Below are positions 9,131 to 19,221 of a stretch of 64,000 bases of DNA, in pieces. Numbering within the stretch: position 1 is the stretch's first letter; every line of letters starts with the position of its first letter. The stretch spans positions 248,001 to 312,000 of the forward strand of contig NZ_RCZA01000001.1 of assembly GCF_006438925.1 (NCBI RefSeq). The letters are read 5' to 3'. The stretch comes from Pseudomonas mandelii (GTDB lineage: Bacteria; Pseudomonadota; Gammaproteobacteria; Pseudomonadales; Pseudomonadaceae). The notes under the pieces were generated by a model, which was not told where the DNA came from, ran no database searches, and worked only from the letters and a program-made list of their open reading frames with translations. Both the position numbers and the translations under genes were made by a program.

Positions 9131-9305
9131 CACCCCTCACCCCAGCCCTCCCGAAACGTCGACCGCCCCAGAGGGGCGAGGGGGAAAGGGAGCCGATCTC
9201 GGTTGATTTCAATCCTGAGTTCGACTCGATATTTCAGGTCGATGTAACTCGAATGAGCACCTCGGTCAGTCCCCTCTACCCTCTGGGGAGAGGGTTAGGG
9301 TGAGG
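9131..9305. repeat. Inverted pair of CCCCTCACCC-type elements, within a gene-free stretch
   Basis: The 302-base gap between yggU and metX has two related arms in opposite orientation. One runs from 9131 (CCCCTCACCCCAGCCCTC, with CCAGAGGGGCGAGGGGGA nearby). The other is at 9269-9305 (CCCCTCTACCCTCTGGGGAGAG then GGTTAGGGTGAGGGG). The sequence differs from REP families A and B. It looks like a third small palindromic or MITE-like repeat. Beyond it only the metX leader remains. Confidence 0.55.
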
Positions 9306-9355
9306 GGTCGATCCAACGCCGAGCACCCATTTCCCAAACACCTCGGCCTTAGCTT

Positions 9356-9370
9356 GCTGCTAAAGGCAGC
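9356..9370 (+). promoter_or_regulatory. Small hairpin in the metX leader
   Basis: GCTGC and GCAGC pair around a TAAAG loop about 45 bases before the metX start, with CTTTAGA following. It could be part of a leader structure. I could not match it to a known SAM or SAH riboswitch by eye, so only the hairpin itself is claimed. Confidence 0.25.
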
Positions 9371-9411
9371 GGTCTTTAGACTTACGCCTCATTTCAACGA
9401 GAGCAGAGTCG

Positions 9412-10551
9412 ATGCCAGCTGCCTTCCCCCCCGATTCTGTTGGTCTGGTGACGCCGCAAGTGGCGCACTTCAGCGAACCCCTGGCCTTGGCCTGCGGCCG
9501 TTCGCTCCCAGCTTATGACCTGATCTACGAAACCTACGGCACGCTGAATGCCGCGGCGAGCAACGCCGTGCTGATCTGCCACGCCTTGTCCGGTCATCAT
9601 CACGCTGCCGGCTTCCACAGCCCCGACGACCGCAAACCCGGTTGGTGGGATAGCTGCATCGGCCCCGGCAAGCCAATCGACACCAACAAATTCTTCGTGG
9701 TCAGCCTGAACAACCTCGGCGGCTGCAACGGCTCTACCGGCCCGAGCAGCGTCAATCCGGAAACCGGCAAGCCGTTTGGCGCCGACTTCCCGGTGTTGAC
9801 CGTGGAAGACTGGGTGCACAGCCAGGCACGCCTGGCAGACCTGCTCGGCATCAGCCAATGGGCCGCCGTGATTGGCGGCAGTCTCGGTGGCATGCAGGCG
9901 ATGCAGTGGAGCATCACCTACCCCGATCGCATTCGCCACTGCCTGGCCATCGCCTCGGCCCCCAAGTTGTCGGCGCAGAACATCGCGTTCAACGAAGTGG
10001 CGCGCCAGGCGATCCTCACTGACCCCGAGTTCCACGGCGGTTCGTTCCAGGAAGCGGGCGTGATCCCCAAGCGTGGCTTGATGCTGGCGCGGATGGTCGG
10101 GCACATCACCTACCTGTCCGACGACTCTATGGGCGAGAAATTCGGTCGTGGCCTCAAGAGCGAAAAGCTCAACTACGACTTCCACAGCGTCGAATTCCAG
10201 GTCGAAAGCTACCTGCGTTATCAGGGCGAAGAGTTCTCCGGACGTTTCGATGCCAACACGTACCTGCTGATGACCAAGGCGCTGGATTACTTCGATCCTG
10301 CGGCGAACTTCGACGATGACCTGGCGAAAACCTTCGCCAATGCCCAGGCCAAGTTCTGCGTGATGTCTTTCACCACCGACTGGCGCTTCTCCCCTGCCCG
10401 CTCGCGGGAACTGGTGGACGCGCTGATGGCGGCCAAGAAAGACGTCTGCTACCTCGAGATTGACGCTCCGCAAGGCCACGACGCCTTCCTGATTCCGATC
10501 CCGCGCTACCTGCAGGCGTTCAGCAACTACATGAACCGAATTACGTTGTGA
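9412..10551 (+). CDS. metX: Homoserine O-acyltransferase MetX (probably O-succinyltransferase)
   Basis: A 379-residue alpha/beta-hydrolase-fold enzyme that activates the homoserine hydroxyl for methionine synthesis. The nucleophile Ser lies in GGSLGGMQ (about 157), [11 protein letters not shown] is near 103-113, and the catalytic His is in GHDAFL near 360. The family is classically annotated acetyltransferase, but work on Pseudomonas MetX supports succinyl-CoA use; sequence alone here does not settle the donor. It is followed after 7 bases by metW. Confidence 0.95.
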   Translation: MPAAFPPDSVGLVTPQVAHFSEPLALACGRSLPAYDLIYETYGTLNAAASNAVLICHALSGHHHAAGFHSPDDRKPGWWDSCIGPGKPIDTNKFFVVSLNNLGGCNGSTGPSSVNPETGKPFGADFPVLTVEDWVHSQARLADLLGISQWAAVIGGSLGGMQAMQWSITYPDRIRHCLAIASAPKLSAQNIAFNEVARQAILTDPEFHGGSFQEAGVIPKRGLMLARMVGHITYLSDDSMGEKFGRGLKSEKLNYDFHSVEFQVESYLRYQGEEFSGRFDANTYLLMTKALDYFDPAANFDDDLAKTFANAQAKFCVMSFTTDWRFSPARSRELVDALMAAKKDVCYLEIDAPQGHDAFLIPIPRYLQAFSNYMNRITL

Positions 10552-10558
10552 GAAAGCC

Positions 10559-11179
10559 ATGAGAGCTGATCTGGAAATCATCCAGGAATGGATTCCCGCC
10601 GGTAGCCGCGTACTCGACCTCGGCTGCGGCGATGGCGAATTGCTGACCTGGCTGCGCGATAACAAGCAAGTGACCGGCTATGGCCTGGAAAACGACCCGG
10701 ACAACATCGCCGAGTGCGTGGCCAAAGGCATCAACGTCATCGAACAGGACCTGGACAAGGGCCTGGGCAACTTTGCCAGCAACAGTTTCGACGTCGTGGT
10801 CATGACCCAGGCGCTGCAAGCCGTGCACTACCCGGACAGAATCCTCGACGAAATGCTGCGCGTCGGTCGCCAGTGCATCATCACCTTCCCCAACTTCGGT
10901 CACTGGCGCTGCCGCTGGTACCTGGCGAGCAAGGGCCGGATGCCGGTGTCCGATTTTCTGCCGTACACCTGGTACAACACGCCGAACATCCACTTTTGCA
11001 CCTTCGAAGACTTTGAAGCGTTGTGTCGCGAACGTGAAGCCAAGGTCATTGATCGGCTTGCCGTGGATCAACAGCACCGTCACGGGTGGGCCAGTAAGCT
11101 ATGGCCTAATCTATTAGGTGAAATCGGTATTTACCGCGTCAGCAGCCCCGGGCTGCAAGACCACAAGGTCGCGGTCTGA
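10559..11179 (+). CDS. metW: Methionine biosynthesis protein MetW
   Basis: A 206-residue class I methyltransferase-fold protein. The SAM-binding motif LDLGCGDGELLTWL is at about 18-31, and FPNFGHWRCR near 110 is the MetW signature. MetW is nearly always beside metX and is thought to assist MetX; its own reaction is not well defined. The 7-base spacing from metX indicates one operon. Confidence 0.95.
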   Translation: MRADLEIIQEWIPAGSRVLDLGCGDGELLTWLRDNKQVTGYGLENDPDNIAECVAKGINVIEQDLDKGLGNFASNSFDVVVMTQALQAVHYPDRILDEMLRVGRQCIITFPNFGHWRCRWYLASKGRMPVSDFLPYTWYNTPNIHFCTFEDFEALCREREAKVIDRLAVDQQHRHGWASKLWPNLLGEIGIYRVSSPGLQDHKVAV

Positions 11180-11205
11180 GTCACGACACTTCGAGGAGAA
11201 CGAAC

Positions 11206-11640
11206 ATGGGTCGTCTAGCGCTGTTTGTACTTACTGCCTGCCTGAGCGTCACCGCCATGGCCGCCGACGTCATCAAAGGCGAGCGTCAGGAAACTTTTGG
11301 CGACGTGACGGTGCACTACAACACCTTCAACTCCACTTTCCTGACACCCGACATCGCCAAAGCGGCCGGGCTGACGCGAAGCAAGAACCAGGGTGTGATC
11401 AACGTCTCCGTGCTCAAGGATGGCAAGCCTCTGACCGCTGAAGTCAACGGTACGGTCAAAGACCTCACCAGCCAAAGCGTCTCGTTGAATTTCAAACAGA
11501 TCACCGAACAGGGCGCTATCTACTACATCGCGCAATATCCGGTCGACCAGCAGGAAACCCGTACCTTCCAGATCAACGTGAAGAACGGCGATAAAATCAA
11601 CACCATCAATTTCAACCAAGAGCTCTTCCCCGGCGAATGA
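11206..11640 (+). CDS. DUF4426 domain-containing exported protein
   Basis: A 144-residue protein with a clear signal peptide (cleavage expected after AMA, about residue 20), followed by a beta-rich domain with [11 protein letters not shown] and QGVINVSVL that fits the DUF4426 family. The function is unknown. It sits between metW (26 bases) and rdgB (4-base overlap at ATGA), which suggests cotranscription with rdgB and hemW. Confidence 0.85.
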   Translation: MGRLALFVLTACLSVTAMAADVIKGERQETFGDVTVHYNTFNSTFLTPDIAKAAGLTRSKNQGVINVSVLKDGKPLTAEVNGTVKDLTSQSVSLNFKQITEQGAIYYIAQYPVDQQETRTFQINVKNGDKINTINFNQELFPGE

Positions 11641-12233
11641 TCAACTTCACGCAACTCGTACTGGCCAGCCACAACGCCGGCAAACTCAAGGAACTTCAGG
11701 CCATGCTCGGCGAATCGGTGCAACTGCGCTCGATCGGCGAGTTCAGCAGCGTCGAACCTGAAGAAACCGGCCTCTCGTTCGTCGAAAACGCCATCCTCAA
11801 GGCCCGCAATGCCGCGCGCATCTCCGGTCTGCCTGCACTGGCAGACGATTCGGGGTTGGCAGTGGATTTCCTCGGCGGTGCGCCGGGGATCTACTCGGCT
11901 CGCTATGCCGACGGTCAAGGCGATGCGGCGAACAACGCCAAACTGCTCGACGTGTTGAAAGACGTGCCGCAAGCCGAGCGCGGTGCACAGTTCGTCTGTG
12001 TGCTGGCGCTGGTGCGTCACGCCGATGATCCGTTGCCGATTATCTGTGAAGGCCTGTGGCACGGACGAATCCTGCCAGCGGCGAGCGGCGAACACGGTTT
12101 TGGTTACGATCCGCTGTTCTGGGTGCCGGAACGCGATTGCTCCAGCGCCGAGTTGAGCTCGAGCGACAAGAACCTCATCAGCCACCGCGCCCGTGCAATG
12201 GATCTGCTGCGCCAGCGTCTGGGCCTGAAATGA
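11637..12233 (+). CDS. rdgB: RdgB/HAM1 family non-canonical purine NTP pyrophosphatase
   Basis: A 198-residue enzyme that hydrolyses dITP, XTP and ITP to monophosphates and keeps them out of DNA. The N-terminal [11 protein letters not shown] binds the triphosphate; [22 protein letters not shown] and [10 protein letters not shown] are the standard signature blocks. It overlaps the preceding DUF4426 gene and the following hemW gene by four bases each. Confidence 0.96.
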   Translation: MINFTQLVLASHNAGKLKELQAMLGESVQLRSIGEFSSVEPEETGLSFVENAILKARNAARISGLPALADDSGLAVDFLGGAPGIYSARYADGQGDAANNAKLLDVLKDVPQAERGAQFVCVLALVRHADDPLPIICEGLWHGRILPAASGEHGFGYDPLFWVPERDCSSAELSSSDKNLISHRARAMDLLRQRLGLK

Positions 12234-13435
12234 TCCACGACTCATCCGCGTCGCCGCTGATCTTCGGCGGTGCCGCCCAATCGCCTCGGGCCGCGCTACC
12301 CGTGCTGCCGCCCCTGGCGTTGTACATCCACATCCCGTGGTGTGTGCGCAAATGCCCTTATTGCGACTTCAACTCCCACACCGCCAGCCCGGTGCTGCCG
12401 GAAGAAGAATATGTGGACGCCTTGCTGGCCGACCTCGATCAGGACCTGCATGCAGTCTATGGTCGTGAGCTGAGTTCGATCTTCTTTGGCGGCGGCACGC
12501 CGAGCCTGTTCAGCGCCGAAGCGTTGGGCCGCTTGCTCAAGGGCGTCGAGCAGCGTATTCCGTTTGCCAGCGACATCGAAATCACGCTGGAAGCTAATCC
12601 CGGGACGTTCGAGCAAGAGAAGTTCGTCGCCTACCGGGCGCTGGGCATCAATCGCCTGTCGATCGGCATCCAGAGCTTTCAGGAAGAGAAACTCAAGGCG
12701 TTGGGGCGGATTCACAACGGTGACGAAGCGGTACGTGCCGCCGGCATGGCCCGTCAGGCCGGGTTCGACAACTTCAATCTGGACCTGATGCACGGTTTGC
12801 CCGATCAGTCCCTGGACGACGCCCTGAGCGACTTACGCCAGGCCATTGCCCTGAAGCCGACCCACTTGTCCTGGTATCAACTGACCCTGGAACCCAACAC
12901 GGTGTTCTGGAACCAGCCGCCGACGCTGCCGGAAGACGACACGCTGTGGGACATTCAGGAGGCCGGTCAGGCGCTGTTGGCCGAGCACGGTTACGCGCAA
13001 TACGAAGTCTCGGCTTATGCCCAACCCGGCCGTCCGGCGCGGCATAACCTCAATTACTGGAGTTTCGGCGACTTCATCGGCATCGGCGCCGGGGCTCACG
13101 GCAAGCTCAGCCACCCGGACGGGCGCATCGTTCGTACCTGGAAGACCCGCTTGCCGAAGGACTACCTCAACCCGGCCAAAAGCTTCAAGGCCGGGGAAAA
13201 AGCCCTGACCAATGAAGAACTGCCGTTCGAGTTTCTGATGAACGCCTTGCGCCTGACCGAGGGCGTGGAATCGCGACTGTATCCGGAGCGCACCGGGCTG
13301 AGCCTGGAAAGCCTCGCCGAAGTCCGCCACGAAGCCGAACAAAGTGGCTTGTTGCAGGTCGAACCGTCACGTCTGGCGGCCACCGAGCGCGGACAACTCT
13401 TCCTCAATGACTTGCTGCAGACATTTTTGAGCTGA
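12230..13435 (+). CDS. hemW: Radical SAM protein HemW (heme chaperone / HemN-like)
   Basis: A 401-residue radical SAM protein. The CxxxCxxC cluster motif (CVRKCPYC, Cys38, 42 and 45) binds a [4Fe-4S] cluster, and FFGGGTPS follows near 87. It lacks a separate N-terminal HemN extension, which fits HemW, a heme-binding protein implicated in heme delivery, rather than coproporphyrinogen dehydrogenase. The ATG at 12230 overlaps the rdgB stop; the frame is open further upstream inside rdgB but that part is not homologous. Confidence 0.93.
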   Translation: MIHDSSASPLIFGGAAQSPRAALPVLPPLALYIHIPWCVRKCPYCDFNSHTASPVLPEEEYVDALLADLDQDLHAVYGRELSSIFFGGGTPSLFSAEALGRLLKGVEQRIPFASDIEITLEANPGTFEQEKFVAYRALGINRLSIGIQSFQEEKLKALGRIHNGDEAVRAAGMARQAGFDNFNLDLMHGLPDQSLDDALSDLRQAIALKPTHLSWYQLTLEPNTVFWNQPPTLPEDDTLWDIQEAGQALLAEHGYAQYEVSAYAQPGRPARHNLNYWSFGDFIGIGAGAHGKLSHPDGRIVRTWKTRLPKDYLNPAKSFKAGEKALTNEELPFEFLMNALRLTEGVESRLYPERTGLSLESLAEVRHEAEQSGLLQVEPSRLAATERGQLFLNDLLQTFLS

Positions 13436-13457
13436 TTTCAGCCTTAAGGGAAAACGA

Positions 13458-13781
13458 ATGGATTTGATACTCGACCTGCTCGCCACCGCGTCCCGCTGGA
13501 GCCGTAGCAACCTGTCTGAAATCGCTCTGGCACTGGTGGGCTGTCTGCTGGTGTTGTTTGGCGCGGATATCAAAGGCTGGGTCGACGCACGTCTGGGCAG
13601 CATCGCCGGCGCCTTGCGCGTCCCGCTGATGGCCCTGTTGTGCATGGTCGGCAGCGGCGTCGCACTGATCTACGCCACGCCGTGGATCATCAAAGGCCTG
13701 AGCCAGTTCAACAACTACAGCCTGGCGCCGGTGTTGTTGGTGGTGCTGGTGTTGATCGGCGTCGTCGCAGACCGCCGCTGA
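13458..13781 (+). CDS. DUF3392 family small membrane protein
   Basis: A 107-residue protein with three hydrophobic stretches (about 22-38, 54-75 and 88-104) and the sequence FGADIKGWVDARLG typical of DUF3392. The function is unknown. It begins 22 bases after hemW with an AAGGGA-like Shine-Dalgarno, and probably ends this transcription unit; a REP doublet follows at once. Confidence 0.85.
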   Translation: MDLILDLLATASRWSRSNLSEIALALVGCLLVLFGADIKGWVDARLGSIAGALRVPLMALLCMVGSGVALIYATPWIIKGLSQFNNYSLAPVLLVVLVLIGVVADRR

Positions 13782-13801
13782 CTTCAGCTACAACCGAAAA
13801 C

Positions 13802-13898
13802 AACTGTGGGAGCGAGCCTGCTCGCGAAGGCGTCATAACATTCAACATCATCGTTGAATGTCAGACCGCTTTCGCGAGCAGGCTCGCTCCCACAGTTG
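13802..13898. repeat. REP doublet, family A
   Basis: Two inverted family-A cores (GTGGGAGCGAGCCTGCTCGCGA and complement) separated by about 45 bases with an internal hyphenated repeat (AACATTCAAC... GTTGAATGT). It lies between the convergent DUF3392 and trmB genes. Confidence 0.85.
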
Positions 13899-13912
13899 GT
13901 AGTGCGTAGGGT

Positions 13913-14641
13913 TTAGGACTGTTTTTCGAACTTCAAATCCCACACGCCATGCCCAAGACGTTCGCCGCGGCGTTCGAACTTGGTGATCGGGCGCTCGGCC
14001 GGGCGCGGGACGCATTTGCCGTCTTCGGCCAGGTTGCGATAACCCGGCGCAACGTTCATCACTTCCAGCATGTACTCGGCGTACGGTTCCCAGTCGGTAG
14101 CCATGTGTAGCACACCGCCGACCTTCAACTTGCTGCGCACCAGTTCAGCGAACGACGCCTGAACGATACGACGCTTGTGGTGGCGACTCTTGTGCCACGG
14201 GTCCGGGAAAAACAGCATCAGGCGATCGAGGCTGTTGTCGGCCACACAGCGGTTGAGCACTTCGATCGCGTCGCAATCGTAGACCCGCAGGTTGGTCAGG
14301 CCCTGAGTGAGCACGCCATTGAGCAGCGCGCCAACACCCGGCCGGTGCACTTCCACGCCGATGAAATCCTGCTCTGGCGAGGCCGCGGCCATTTCCAGCA
14401 GCGAATGGCCCATGCCGAAACCGATTTCCAGCGAGCGCGGCGCCGAGCGACCAAACACCTGGTCGAAGTCCACCGGCGTGTCGGCCAGCGGCAGCACGAA
14501 CAGCGGCGTGCCCTGTTCCAGACCGCGTTGCTGGCCTTCGGTCATGCGCCCGGCGCGCATCACGAAACTCTTGATGCGGCGGTGTTGGCGCTCGTCGCCT
14601 TCTTCCGGCTGGATAGGCGTGTCGTTTGATTCAGTCATCAA
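13913..14641 (-). CDS. trmB: tRNA (guanine-N7-)-methyltransferase TrmB
   Basis: A 242-residue class I methyltransferase that makes m7G46 in t[18 protein letters not shown] (about 70-84) binds SAM, and [19 protein letters not shown] (about 145-163) is the family signature for catalysis and tRNA binding. The first 40 residues are acidic and variable. It lies six bases after thiG on the same strand, so it is probably the last gene of thiS-thiG-trmB, an order common in Pseudomonas. Confidence 0.96.
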   Translation of the reverse strand: MMTESNDTPIQPEEGDERQHRRIKSFVMRAGRMTEGQQRGLEQGTPLFVLPLADTPVDFDQVFGRSAPRSLEIGFGMGHSLLEMAAASPEQDFIGVEVHRPGVGALLNGVLTQGLTNLRVYDCDAIEVLNRCVADNSLDRLMLFFPDPWHKSRHHKRRIVQASFAELVRSKLKVGGVLHMATDWEPYAEYMLEVMNVAPGYRNLAEDGKCVPRPAERPITKFERRGERLGHGVWDLKFEKQS

Positions 14642-14647
14642 TGGCTC

Positions 14648-15442
14648 TTACTTGATCAGACCATCCAGCGGCGAGGAGGCGCTGGCATAGAGTTTTTTCG
14701 GCATGCGGCCGGCGAGGTAGGCCAAGCGACCTGCAACGATGGCGTGTTTCATGGCTTCAGCCATCATGATCGGCTGCTGGGCATGGGCGATGGCCGAGTT
14801 CATCAGCACCGCTTCGCAACCCAGTTCCATGGCGATGGTAGCGTCGGAAGCGGTACCGACACCGGCATCCACCAGCACAGGAATCTTGGCTTCTTCGAGG
14901 ATGATCTGCAGGTTGTACGGGTTGCAGATCCCCAGGCCCGTGCCGATCAGACCAGCCAGCGGCATCACCGCGATAACGCCGATTTCCGCCAATTGACGGG
15001 CGATGATCGGGTCATCGCTGGTGTAAACCATCACGTCGAAGCCTTCCTTGACCAGCACTTCGGCGGCCTTGAGGGTTTCGATCACGTTAGGGAACAGGGT
15101 TTTCTGGTCCGCCAGCACTTCCAGCTTCACCAGGTTGTGACCACCGAGTAGCTCACGGGCCAGGCGGCAGGTGCGCACAGCCTCGGTAGCGTCGAAGCAA
15201 CCGGCGGTGTTAGGCAGGAAGGTGTAGCGATCCGGCGACAGGACTTCGAGCAGGTTCGGTTCGCCCGGGTTCTGGCCGAGGTTGGTGCGGCGCACGGCGA
15301 AGGTGACGATCTCGGCACCCGAGGCTTCGATGGCCAGGCGGGTTTCTTCCATGTCGCGGTACTTGCCGGTGCCTACCAGCAAACGTGACTGGTAAGTACG
15401 ACCGGCCAGGACGAAGGGCTTGTCGCTACGAACGATGCTCAT
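14648..15442 (-). CDS. thiG: Thiazole synthase ThiG
   Basis: A 264-residue TIM-barrel enzyme that builds the thiazole phosphate of thiamine from deoxyxylulose phosphate, ThiS thiocarboxylate and an imine of glycine. Visible family blocks are LLVGTGKY (about 20), NTAGC, the KLEV segment with the Schiff-base Lys, and [11 protein letters not shown] near 190. It lies 60 bases downstream of thiS. Confidence 0.96.
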   Translation of the reverse strand: MSIVRSDKPFVLAGRTYQSRLLVGTGKYRDMEETRLAIEASGAEIVTFAVRRTNLGQNPGEPNLLEVLSPDRYTFLPNTAGCFDATEAVRTCRLARELLGGHNLVKLEVLADQKTLFPNVIETLKAAEVLVKEGFDVMVYTSDDPIIARQLAEIGVIAVMPLAGLIGTGLGICNPYNLQIILEEAKIPVLVDAGVGTASDATIAMELGCEAVLMNSAIAHAQQPIMMAEAMKHAIVAGRLAYLAGRMPKKLYASASSPLDGLIK

Positions 15443-15502
15443 GGGAAATCCTCTGTTGGGGTGAGGTTCTTGCAGAATTCTGTGCCCTTAAGGGCCGGGC
15501 GA

Positions 15503-15703
15503 CTAGCCGCCGCCGATGGCATGCACCACTTCGACCGAATCGCCGTCGTTTAGCGTGGTTTCTGCGTGCTGGCTGCGCGGGACGATATCCAGATTGAGTT
15601 CGACCGCCACCCGGCGTCCGGTCAGTTCCAGACGGGTCAGCAGGGCCGCAACGGTTTCACCGTCGGGCAGTTCAAGGGATTCGCCGTTCAACTGAATGCG
15701 CAT
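15503..15703 (-). CDS. thiS: Sulfur carrier protein ThiS
   Basis: A 66-residue ubiquitin-fold sulfur carrier ending in the required Gly-Gly (AIGGG). It is activated at its C-terminus and donates sulfur to ThiG. The start MRIQLNGES at 15703 gives the typical length; an upstream ATG at 15721 would add six residues. Confidence 0.93.
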   Translation of the reverse strand: MRIQLNGESLELPDGETVAALLTRLELTGRRVAVELNLDIVPRSQHAETTLNDGDSVEVVHAIGGG

Positions 15704-15789
15704 ACCGAATGCCGCCATCATTTTTAGGGGCTGGCATTCTAGCCCGATCGGTCAGGCTGACCCAAGCCATTCGTCTTGAAACACAATCC

Positions 15790-15870
15790 CGTAGGAGCTG
15801 CCGCGGCTGCGATCTTTTGATCTTGTGTTTTGAAGATCAAAAGATCGCAGCCTGCGGCAGCTCCTACAAG
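15790..15870. repeat. REP doublet, family B
   Basis: Inverted family-B cores in the tail-in order (GTAGGAGCTGCCGCGGCTGCGATCTTTTGATC ... GATCAAAAGATCGCAGCCTGCGGCAGCTCCTAC) with only about 12 bases between them. This is the opposite order from the copies at 4070 and 27089. It ends just before the stop codon of the DUF423 gene. Confidence 0.8.
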
Positions 15871-15871
15871 G

Positions 15872-16243
15872 TCAAGTCAACCGCCAGGCGGCAAGCCCCA
15901 GGCACAACCAGCCGACCAGAAATGCCAGCCCGCCGAAGGGGGTGATGATCCCTAGCTTGCTGACGCCGGTCACGGTCAACAGGTACAGACTGCCGGAAAA
16001 CAACAATATGCCAATGACAAACGATGCACCCGCCCAGGTGATCAGGCGACCGGGAATTTGCGTGGCCAGCAGTGCAACGCCCAGCAAGGCCAAGGTGTGT
16101 ACCAATTGGTAGGTCACGCCGGTGTGGAAAATCGCCAGGTACTCGGGCGTCAGACGGTTTTTCAAGCCATGGGCGGCAAACGCGCCAAGGGCAACGCCGG
16201 TGAAGCCGAAAAAAGCGGCCAGCATCAGAAAGCCACGCAGCAT
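15872..16243 (-). CDS. DUF423 family membrane protein (YgdD-like)
   Basis: A 123-residue inner-membrane protein with four predicted helices. The motif FLGLTGVALGAFAAHG-like (here FGFTGVALGAFAAHGLK) near residue 13 is the DUF423 signature. The function is unknown. It is divergent from mtgA, sharing a 74-base intergenic region. Confidence 0.9.
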   Translation of the reverse strand: MLRGFLMLAAFFGFTGVALGAFAAHGLKNRLTPEYLAIFHTGVTYQLVHTLALLGVALLATQIPGRLITWAGASFVIGILLFSGSLYLLTVTGVSKLGIITPFGGLAFLVGWLCLGLAAWRLT

Positions 16244-16317
16244 GAAGAACTCCAGTCAGACTCGATCCACAGGGTCTGTATAATGGCCCGCTCAACGGGT
16301 TCGGCCAAGCCATCTCT

Positions 16318-17040
16318 ATGCTGCGTTTATTTTTGCGACGATTCACGAAGGCCCTGCTCTGGTTCGCGGGTGGCAGCGTATTGCTGGTGCTGATCTTTCG
16401 CGTGGTACCGCCACCGGGAACCGCGTTGATGGTCGAGCGCAAGGTCGAATCCTGGTTCGACGGCGAGCCCATCGACCTGCAACGCACCTGGAAACCCTGG
16501 GATGAAATGTCCGACGACCTGAAAGTCGCAGTGATTGCCGGCGAAGATCAGAAATTCCCGGAGCATTGGGGTTTTGACTTTGGCGCGATCCAGGCCGCAC
16601 TGGCCCACAACGAGCTCGGCGGATCGATTCGCGGTGCCAGCACCCTGAGTCAGCAGGTCTCGAAGAACCTGTTTCTGTGGTCCGGCCGCAGCTGGTTGCG
16701 CAAAGGCCTGGAAGCCTGGTTTACCGGACTGATCGAAGTGTTCTGGCCCAAGCAGCGAATTCTTGAGGTGTACCTCAACAGTGTCGAGTGGGATGACGGT
16801 GTATTTGGCGCTGAAGCAGCAGCCAGGCATCACTTTGGCGTCGGCGCTCGTTCGCTGTCTCGCCAGCAGGCCAGTTTGCTAGCTGCGGTGCTGCCTAACC
16901 CGCGGGTGTGGAGTGCCGGCCATCCAACTAACTACGTCGCACGGCGAGCGGGATGGATTCGACAGCAGATGAGTCAGCTGGGAGGCGATAGCTATCTGGT
17001 TGGCATCAACGATTCGCGCCGGGCGCCTTGGTCCCAGTAA
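16318..17040 (+). CDS. mtgA: Monofunctional peptidoglycan glycosyltransferase MtgA
   Basis: A 240-residue inner-membrane enzyme that polymerises lipid II into glycan strands. One N-terminal anchor helix (about 10-30) is followed by the GT51 domain with the catalytic Glu in AVIAGEDQKFPEHWG (about 68), then GGSTISQQ-like GASTLSQQVSKNLFL and EVYLNSVEW. There is no transpeptidase domain, which separates it from class A PBPs. Confidence 0.95.
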   Translation: MLRLFLRRFTKALLWFAGGSVLLVLIFRVVPPPGTALMVERKVESWFDGEPIDLQRTWKPWDEMSDDLKVAVIAGEDQKFPEHWGFDFGAIQAALAHNELGGSIRGASTLSQQVSKNLFLWSGRSWLRKGLEAWFTGLIEVFWPKQRILEVYLNSVEWDDGVFGAEAAARHHFGVGARSLSRQQASLLAAVLPNPRVWSAGHPTNYVARRAGWIRQQMSQLGGDSYLVGINDSRRAPWSQ

Positions 17041-17050
17041 CACTGAAGAT

Positions 17051-17150
17051 CCCCCTGTGGGAGTGAGCCTGCTCGCGATAGCGTCAGGTCAGTCGCTATA
17101 AATGTCGACTGATCAATAGCTATCGCGAGCAGGCTCACTCCTACAGGGGG
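17051..17150. repeat. REP doublet, family A (GTGAGCC variant)
   Basis: Inverted arms CCCCCTGTGGGAGTGAGCC...TATCGCGAGCAGGCTCACTCCTACAGGGGG. Both arms carry an A in place of the usual C (GAGTGAGCC / GGCTCACTC), so the change is paired and the hairpin is kept. It lies between mtgA and the shared terminator. Confidence 0.8.
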
Positions 17151-17180
17151 CGGTGTCAGACTGGATGAGCAGGCACAAAC

Positions 17181-17215
17181 AAAAACGCCCCGATCAATGA
17201 TCGGGGCGTTTTTTT
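17181..17215. terminator. Bidirectional rho-independent terminator between mtgA and rpoH
   Basis: AAAAACGCCCCGATCAATGATCGGGGCGTTTTTTT forms an 11-bp GC-rich stem with a tiny loop, an A-run on the left and a T-run on the right. It can end transcription of mtgA (plus) and rpoH (minus). Confidence 0.92.
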
Positions 17216-17230
17216 ATGCCTGAGCTGCGG

Positions 17231-18085
17231 TTAGGCGGCGATCGACAACTTGAGCTTGTTCATCGCGCTCTTCTCGAGCTGACGAATACGCTCGGCCGAC
17301 ACGTTGTACTTCTGCGCCAAGTCATGCAGCGTGGCTTTTTCTTCTGCCAGCCAGCGCTGGTAGAGGATGTCACGGCTGCGGTCGTCCAGCACTTCAAGTG
17401 CTTCGTGCAGGTTTTGGTTGGAGTTGTCGCTCCAGTCGGCATCTTCCAGCTGACGGGCCGGGTCGTACCGGTGGTCTTCCAGATAGTTGGCCGGCGATTG
17501 GAAAGCACTGTCGTCGTCCGCTTCCGCGGCCGGGTCGAAGGCCATGTCATGGCCGGTCAGGCGACTTTCCATCTCACGCACTTCCCGAGGCTCTACACCG
17601 AGGCTTTCCGCCACACGGTGAACTTCCTCGTTGTTCAGCCACGCCAGACGTTTTTTCTGGCTGCGCAGGTTGAAGAACAGCTTGCGCTGGGCCTTGGTGG
17701 TCGCGACTTTCACGATTCGCCAGTTGCGCAGGATGAACTCGTGGATTTCCGCCTTGATCCAGTGCACAGCGAACGAAACCAGACGCACACCCATTTCCGG
17801 GTTGAAGCGTTTCACCGCCTTCATCAGGCCGACGTTGCCTTCCTGGATCAGGTCAGCCTGAGCCAGACCGTAGCCGGAATAGCTACGGGCGATATGTACA
17901 ACAAAACGCAGGTGGGCGAGCACCATCTGCCGAGCCGCCCCCAAATCCTGCTCATAATAGAGACTCTCGGCCAGTTCGCGCTCCTGCTCCGGTGTCAGCA
18001 ATGGAATGCTGTTCACCGTGTGCACATAGGCCTCCAGGTTTGCACCCGGGACCAGAGCATATGCAGGTTGCAAAGAATTGGTCAT
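17231..18085 (-). CDS. rpoH: RNA polymerase sigma factor RpoH (sigma-32)
   Basis: A 284-residue heat-shock sigma factor. Region 2 includes [17 protein letters not shown], and the RpoH box QRKLFFNLR follows near residue 132, the feature that separates RpoH from other sigma-70 proteins. Region 4 has the helix-turn-helix [28 protein letters not shown] end. The start at 18085 has GGAGGT nine bases upstream and gives the Pseudomonas RpoH length; the frame is open 24 codons further. It lies 113 bases downstream of ftsX and could be cotranscribed or use its own promoters. Confidence 0.97.
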   Translation of the reverse strand: MTNSLQPAYALVPGANLEAYVHTVNSIPLLTPEQERELAESLYYEQDLGAARQMVLAHLRFVVHIARSYSGYGLAQADLIQEGNVGLMKAVKRFNPEMGVRLVSFAVHWIKAEIHEFILRNWRIVKVATTKAQRKLFFNLRSQKKRLAWLNNEEVHRVAESLGVEPREVREMESRLTGHDMAFDPAAEADDDSAFQSPANYLEDHRYDPARQLEDADWSDNSNQNLHEALEVLDDRSRDILYQRWLAEEKATLHDLAQKYNVSAERIRQLEKSAMNKLKLSIAA

Positions 18086-18198
18086 ACGAAAAAACCTCCG
18101 ACTTACATAACTCGTGCAGTTCAGCACTGCGAAAATTGACCGGAAACCAAAAGACAAGTTCCCATAAACGCTGAAAGGTCAATACGAGCAAAATGATA

Positions 18199-19221
18199 CT
18201 ACTTAGGCGCAAGCTCCCTCAGGTGGCGTGCGACTGCAATCCATGCACCGATATACCCCAACAGCACCGCGCCAAGCAAGAGAGACAGACCGTCGGCAAC
18301 TGGCACTCCGGCCAGCGCGAAATCACTGCCGTACAAACCGGCCAGCCCAACCACTGCGTCATTCAGCCAATCAAGGCCGAACGCCAATACGCCCCAGGAA
18401 AGAATCCCCGCACCGAAGCCATAAAGCGCACCCATGTACAGAAAGGGCCTGCGCACATAGCTGTCAGTGCCGCCGACGAGTTTAATCACTTCTATCTCTG
18501 TGCGGCGGTTTTCAATATGAAGACGAATGGTATTGCCTATCACCAAAAGTAATGCAGAAACCAGAAGCACGGTCAGACCGAAGACAAAACGGTCACCCAG
18601 CTTGAGGATGGCTGCCAGACGCTCGACCCAGACTAGATCAAGTTGCGCCTGTTGTACCTTGGGCAACTCGGAAAGTTTTTGTCGTAATGCTTCAAGGGCT
18701 GGCTTATCGACCTCGTTCGGCGTCACCAAAACCACGCCCGGCAGCGGGTTTTCCGGCAGTTCCTTGAGCGCCTCACCCAGACCTGATTGCTGCTGGAACT
18801 CTTCCAGCGCCTGATCGCGGCCGACATATTCGGCATCAGCTACGCCAGGCATGCCTTTGATCTGCTCGCGCAACGACTCGCCTTCAGCAGGGCTGGCCTC
18901 GATTTGCAGGTACAGGGAAATCTGCGCCGCACGCTGCCAGGAACCGCCGAGACGCTCGACGTTACTTAGCAAAAGTGACAGGCCCATCGGCAAACTCAGG
19001 GCAACCGCCATCACCATACAGGTGAAGAAGCTACCGATGGGCTGCTTGCCCAAACGACGCAAGCTATCGAGCAAACTGGCGCGATGACTCTCGACCCAGG
19101 CACGAAACAGTGTGGCGAAATCCGGGCCGTCATCATCGTCGCGTTTTTTCTTCTGCGGCTGCTGATCGGCGGCCTTCGGGGCCACGCGCTCGGAAACCTT
19201 GGGGCTGCGTGTCGCACTCAT
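18199..19221 (-). CDS. ftsX: Cell division protein FtsX (permease-like)
   Basis: A 340-residue inner-membrane protein with a charged cytoplasmic N-terminus (about 1-65), a first helix near 70-90, a periplasmic domain (about 95-210) and three further C-terminal helices. With FtsE it forms an ABC-type complex that activates septal peptidoglycan hydrolysis through EnvC-like partners. The start overlaps the ftsE stop by four bases. Confidence 0.95.
   Translation of the reverse strand: MSATRSPKVSERVAPKAADQQPQKKKRDDDDGPDFATLFRAWVESHRASLLDSLRRLGKQPIGSFFTCMVMAVALSLPMGLSLLLSNVERLGGSWQRAAQISLYLQIEASPAEGESLREQIKGMPGVADAEYVGRDQALEEFQQQSGLGEALKELPENPLPGVVLVTPNEVDKPALEALRQKLSELPKVQQAQLDLVWVERLAAILKLGDRFVFGLTVLLVSALLLVIGNTIRLHIENRRTEIEVIKLVGGTDSYVRRPFLYMGALYGFGAGILSWGVLAFGLDWLNDAVVGLAGLYGSDFALAGVPVADGLSLLLGAVLLGYIGAWIAVARHLRELAPK

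Noticed and set aside
9340..9411. Possible SAM or SAH riboswitch before metX
   Set aside because: Only a small hairpin is visible; I could not fit the conserved cores of known classes by eye. A covariance-model search (Infernal with Rfam SAM/SAH models) would decide.
13802..13898. Palindromic repeats considered as CRISPR units
   Set aside because: They are isolated inverted doublets scattered over the window, not direct repeats with regular spacers, and no cas genes are present.
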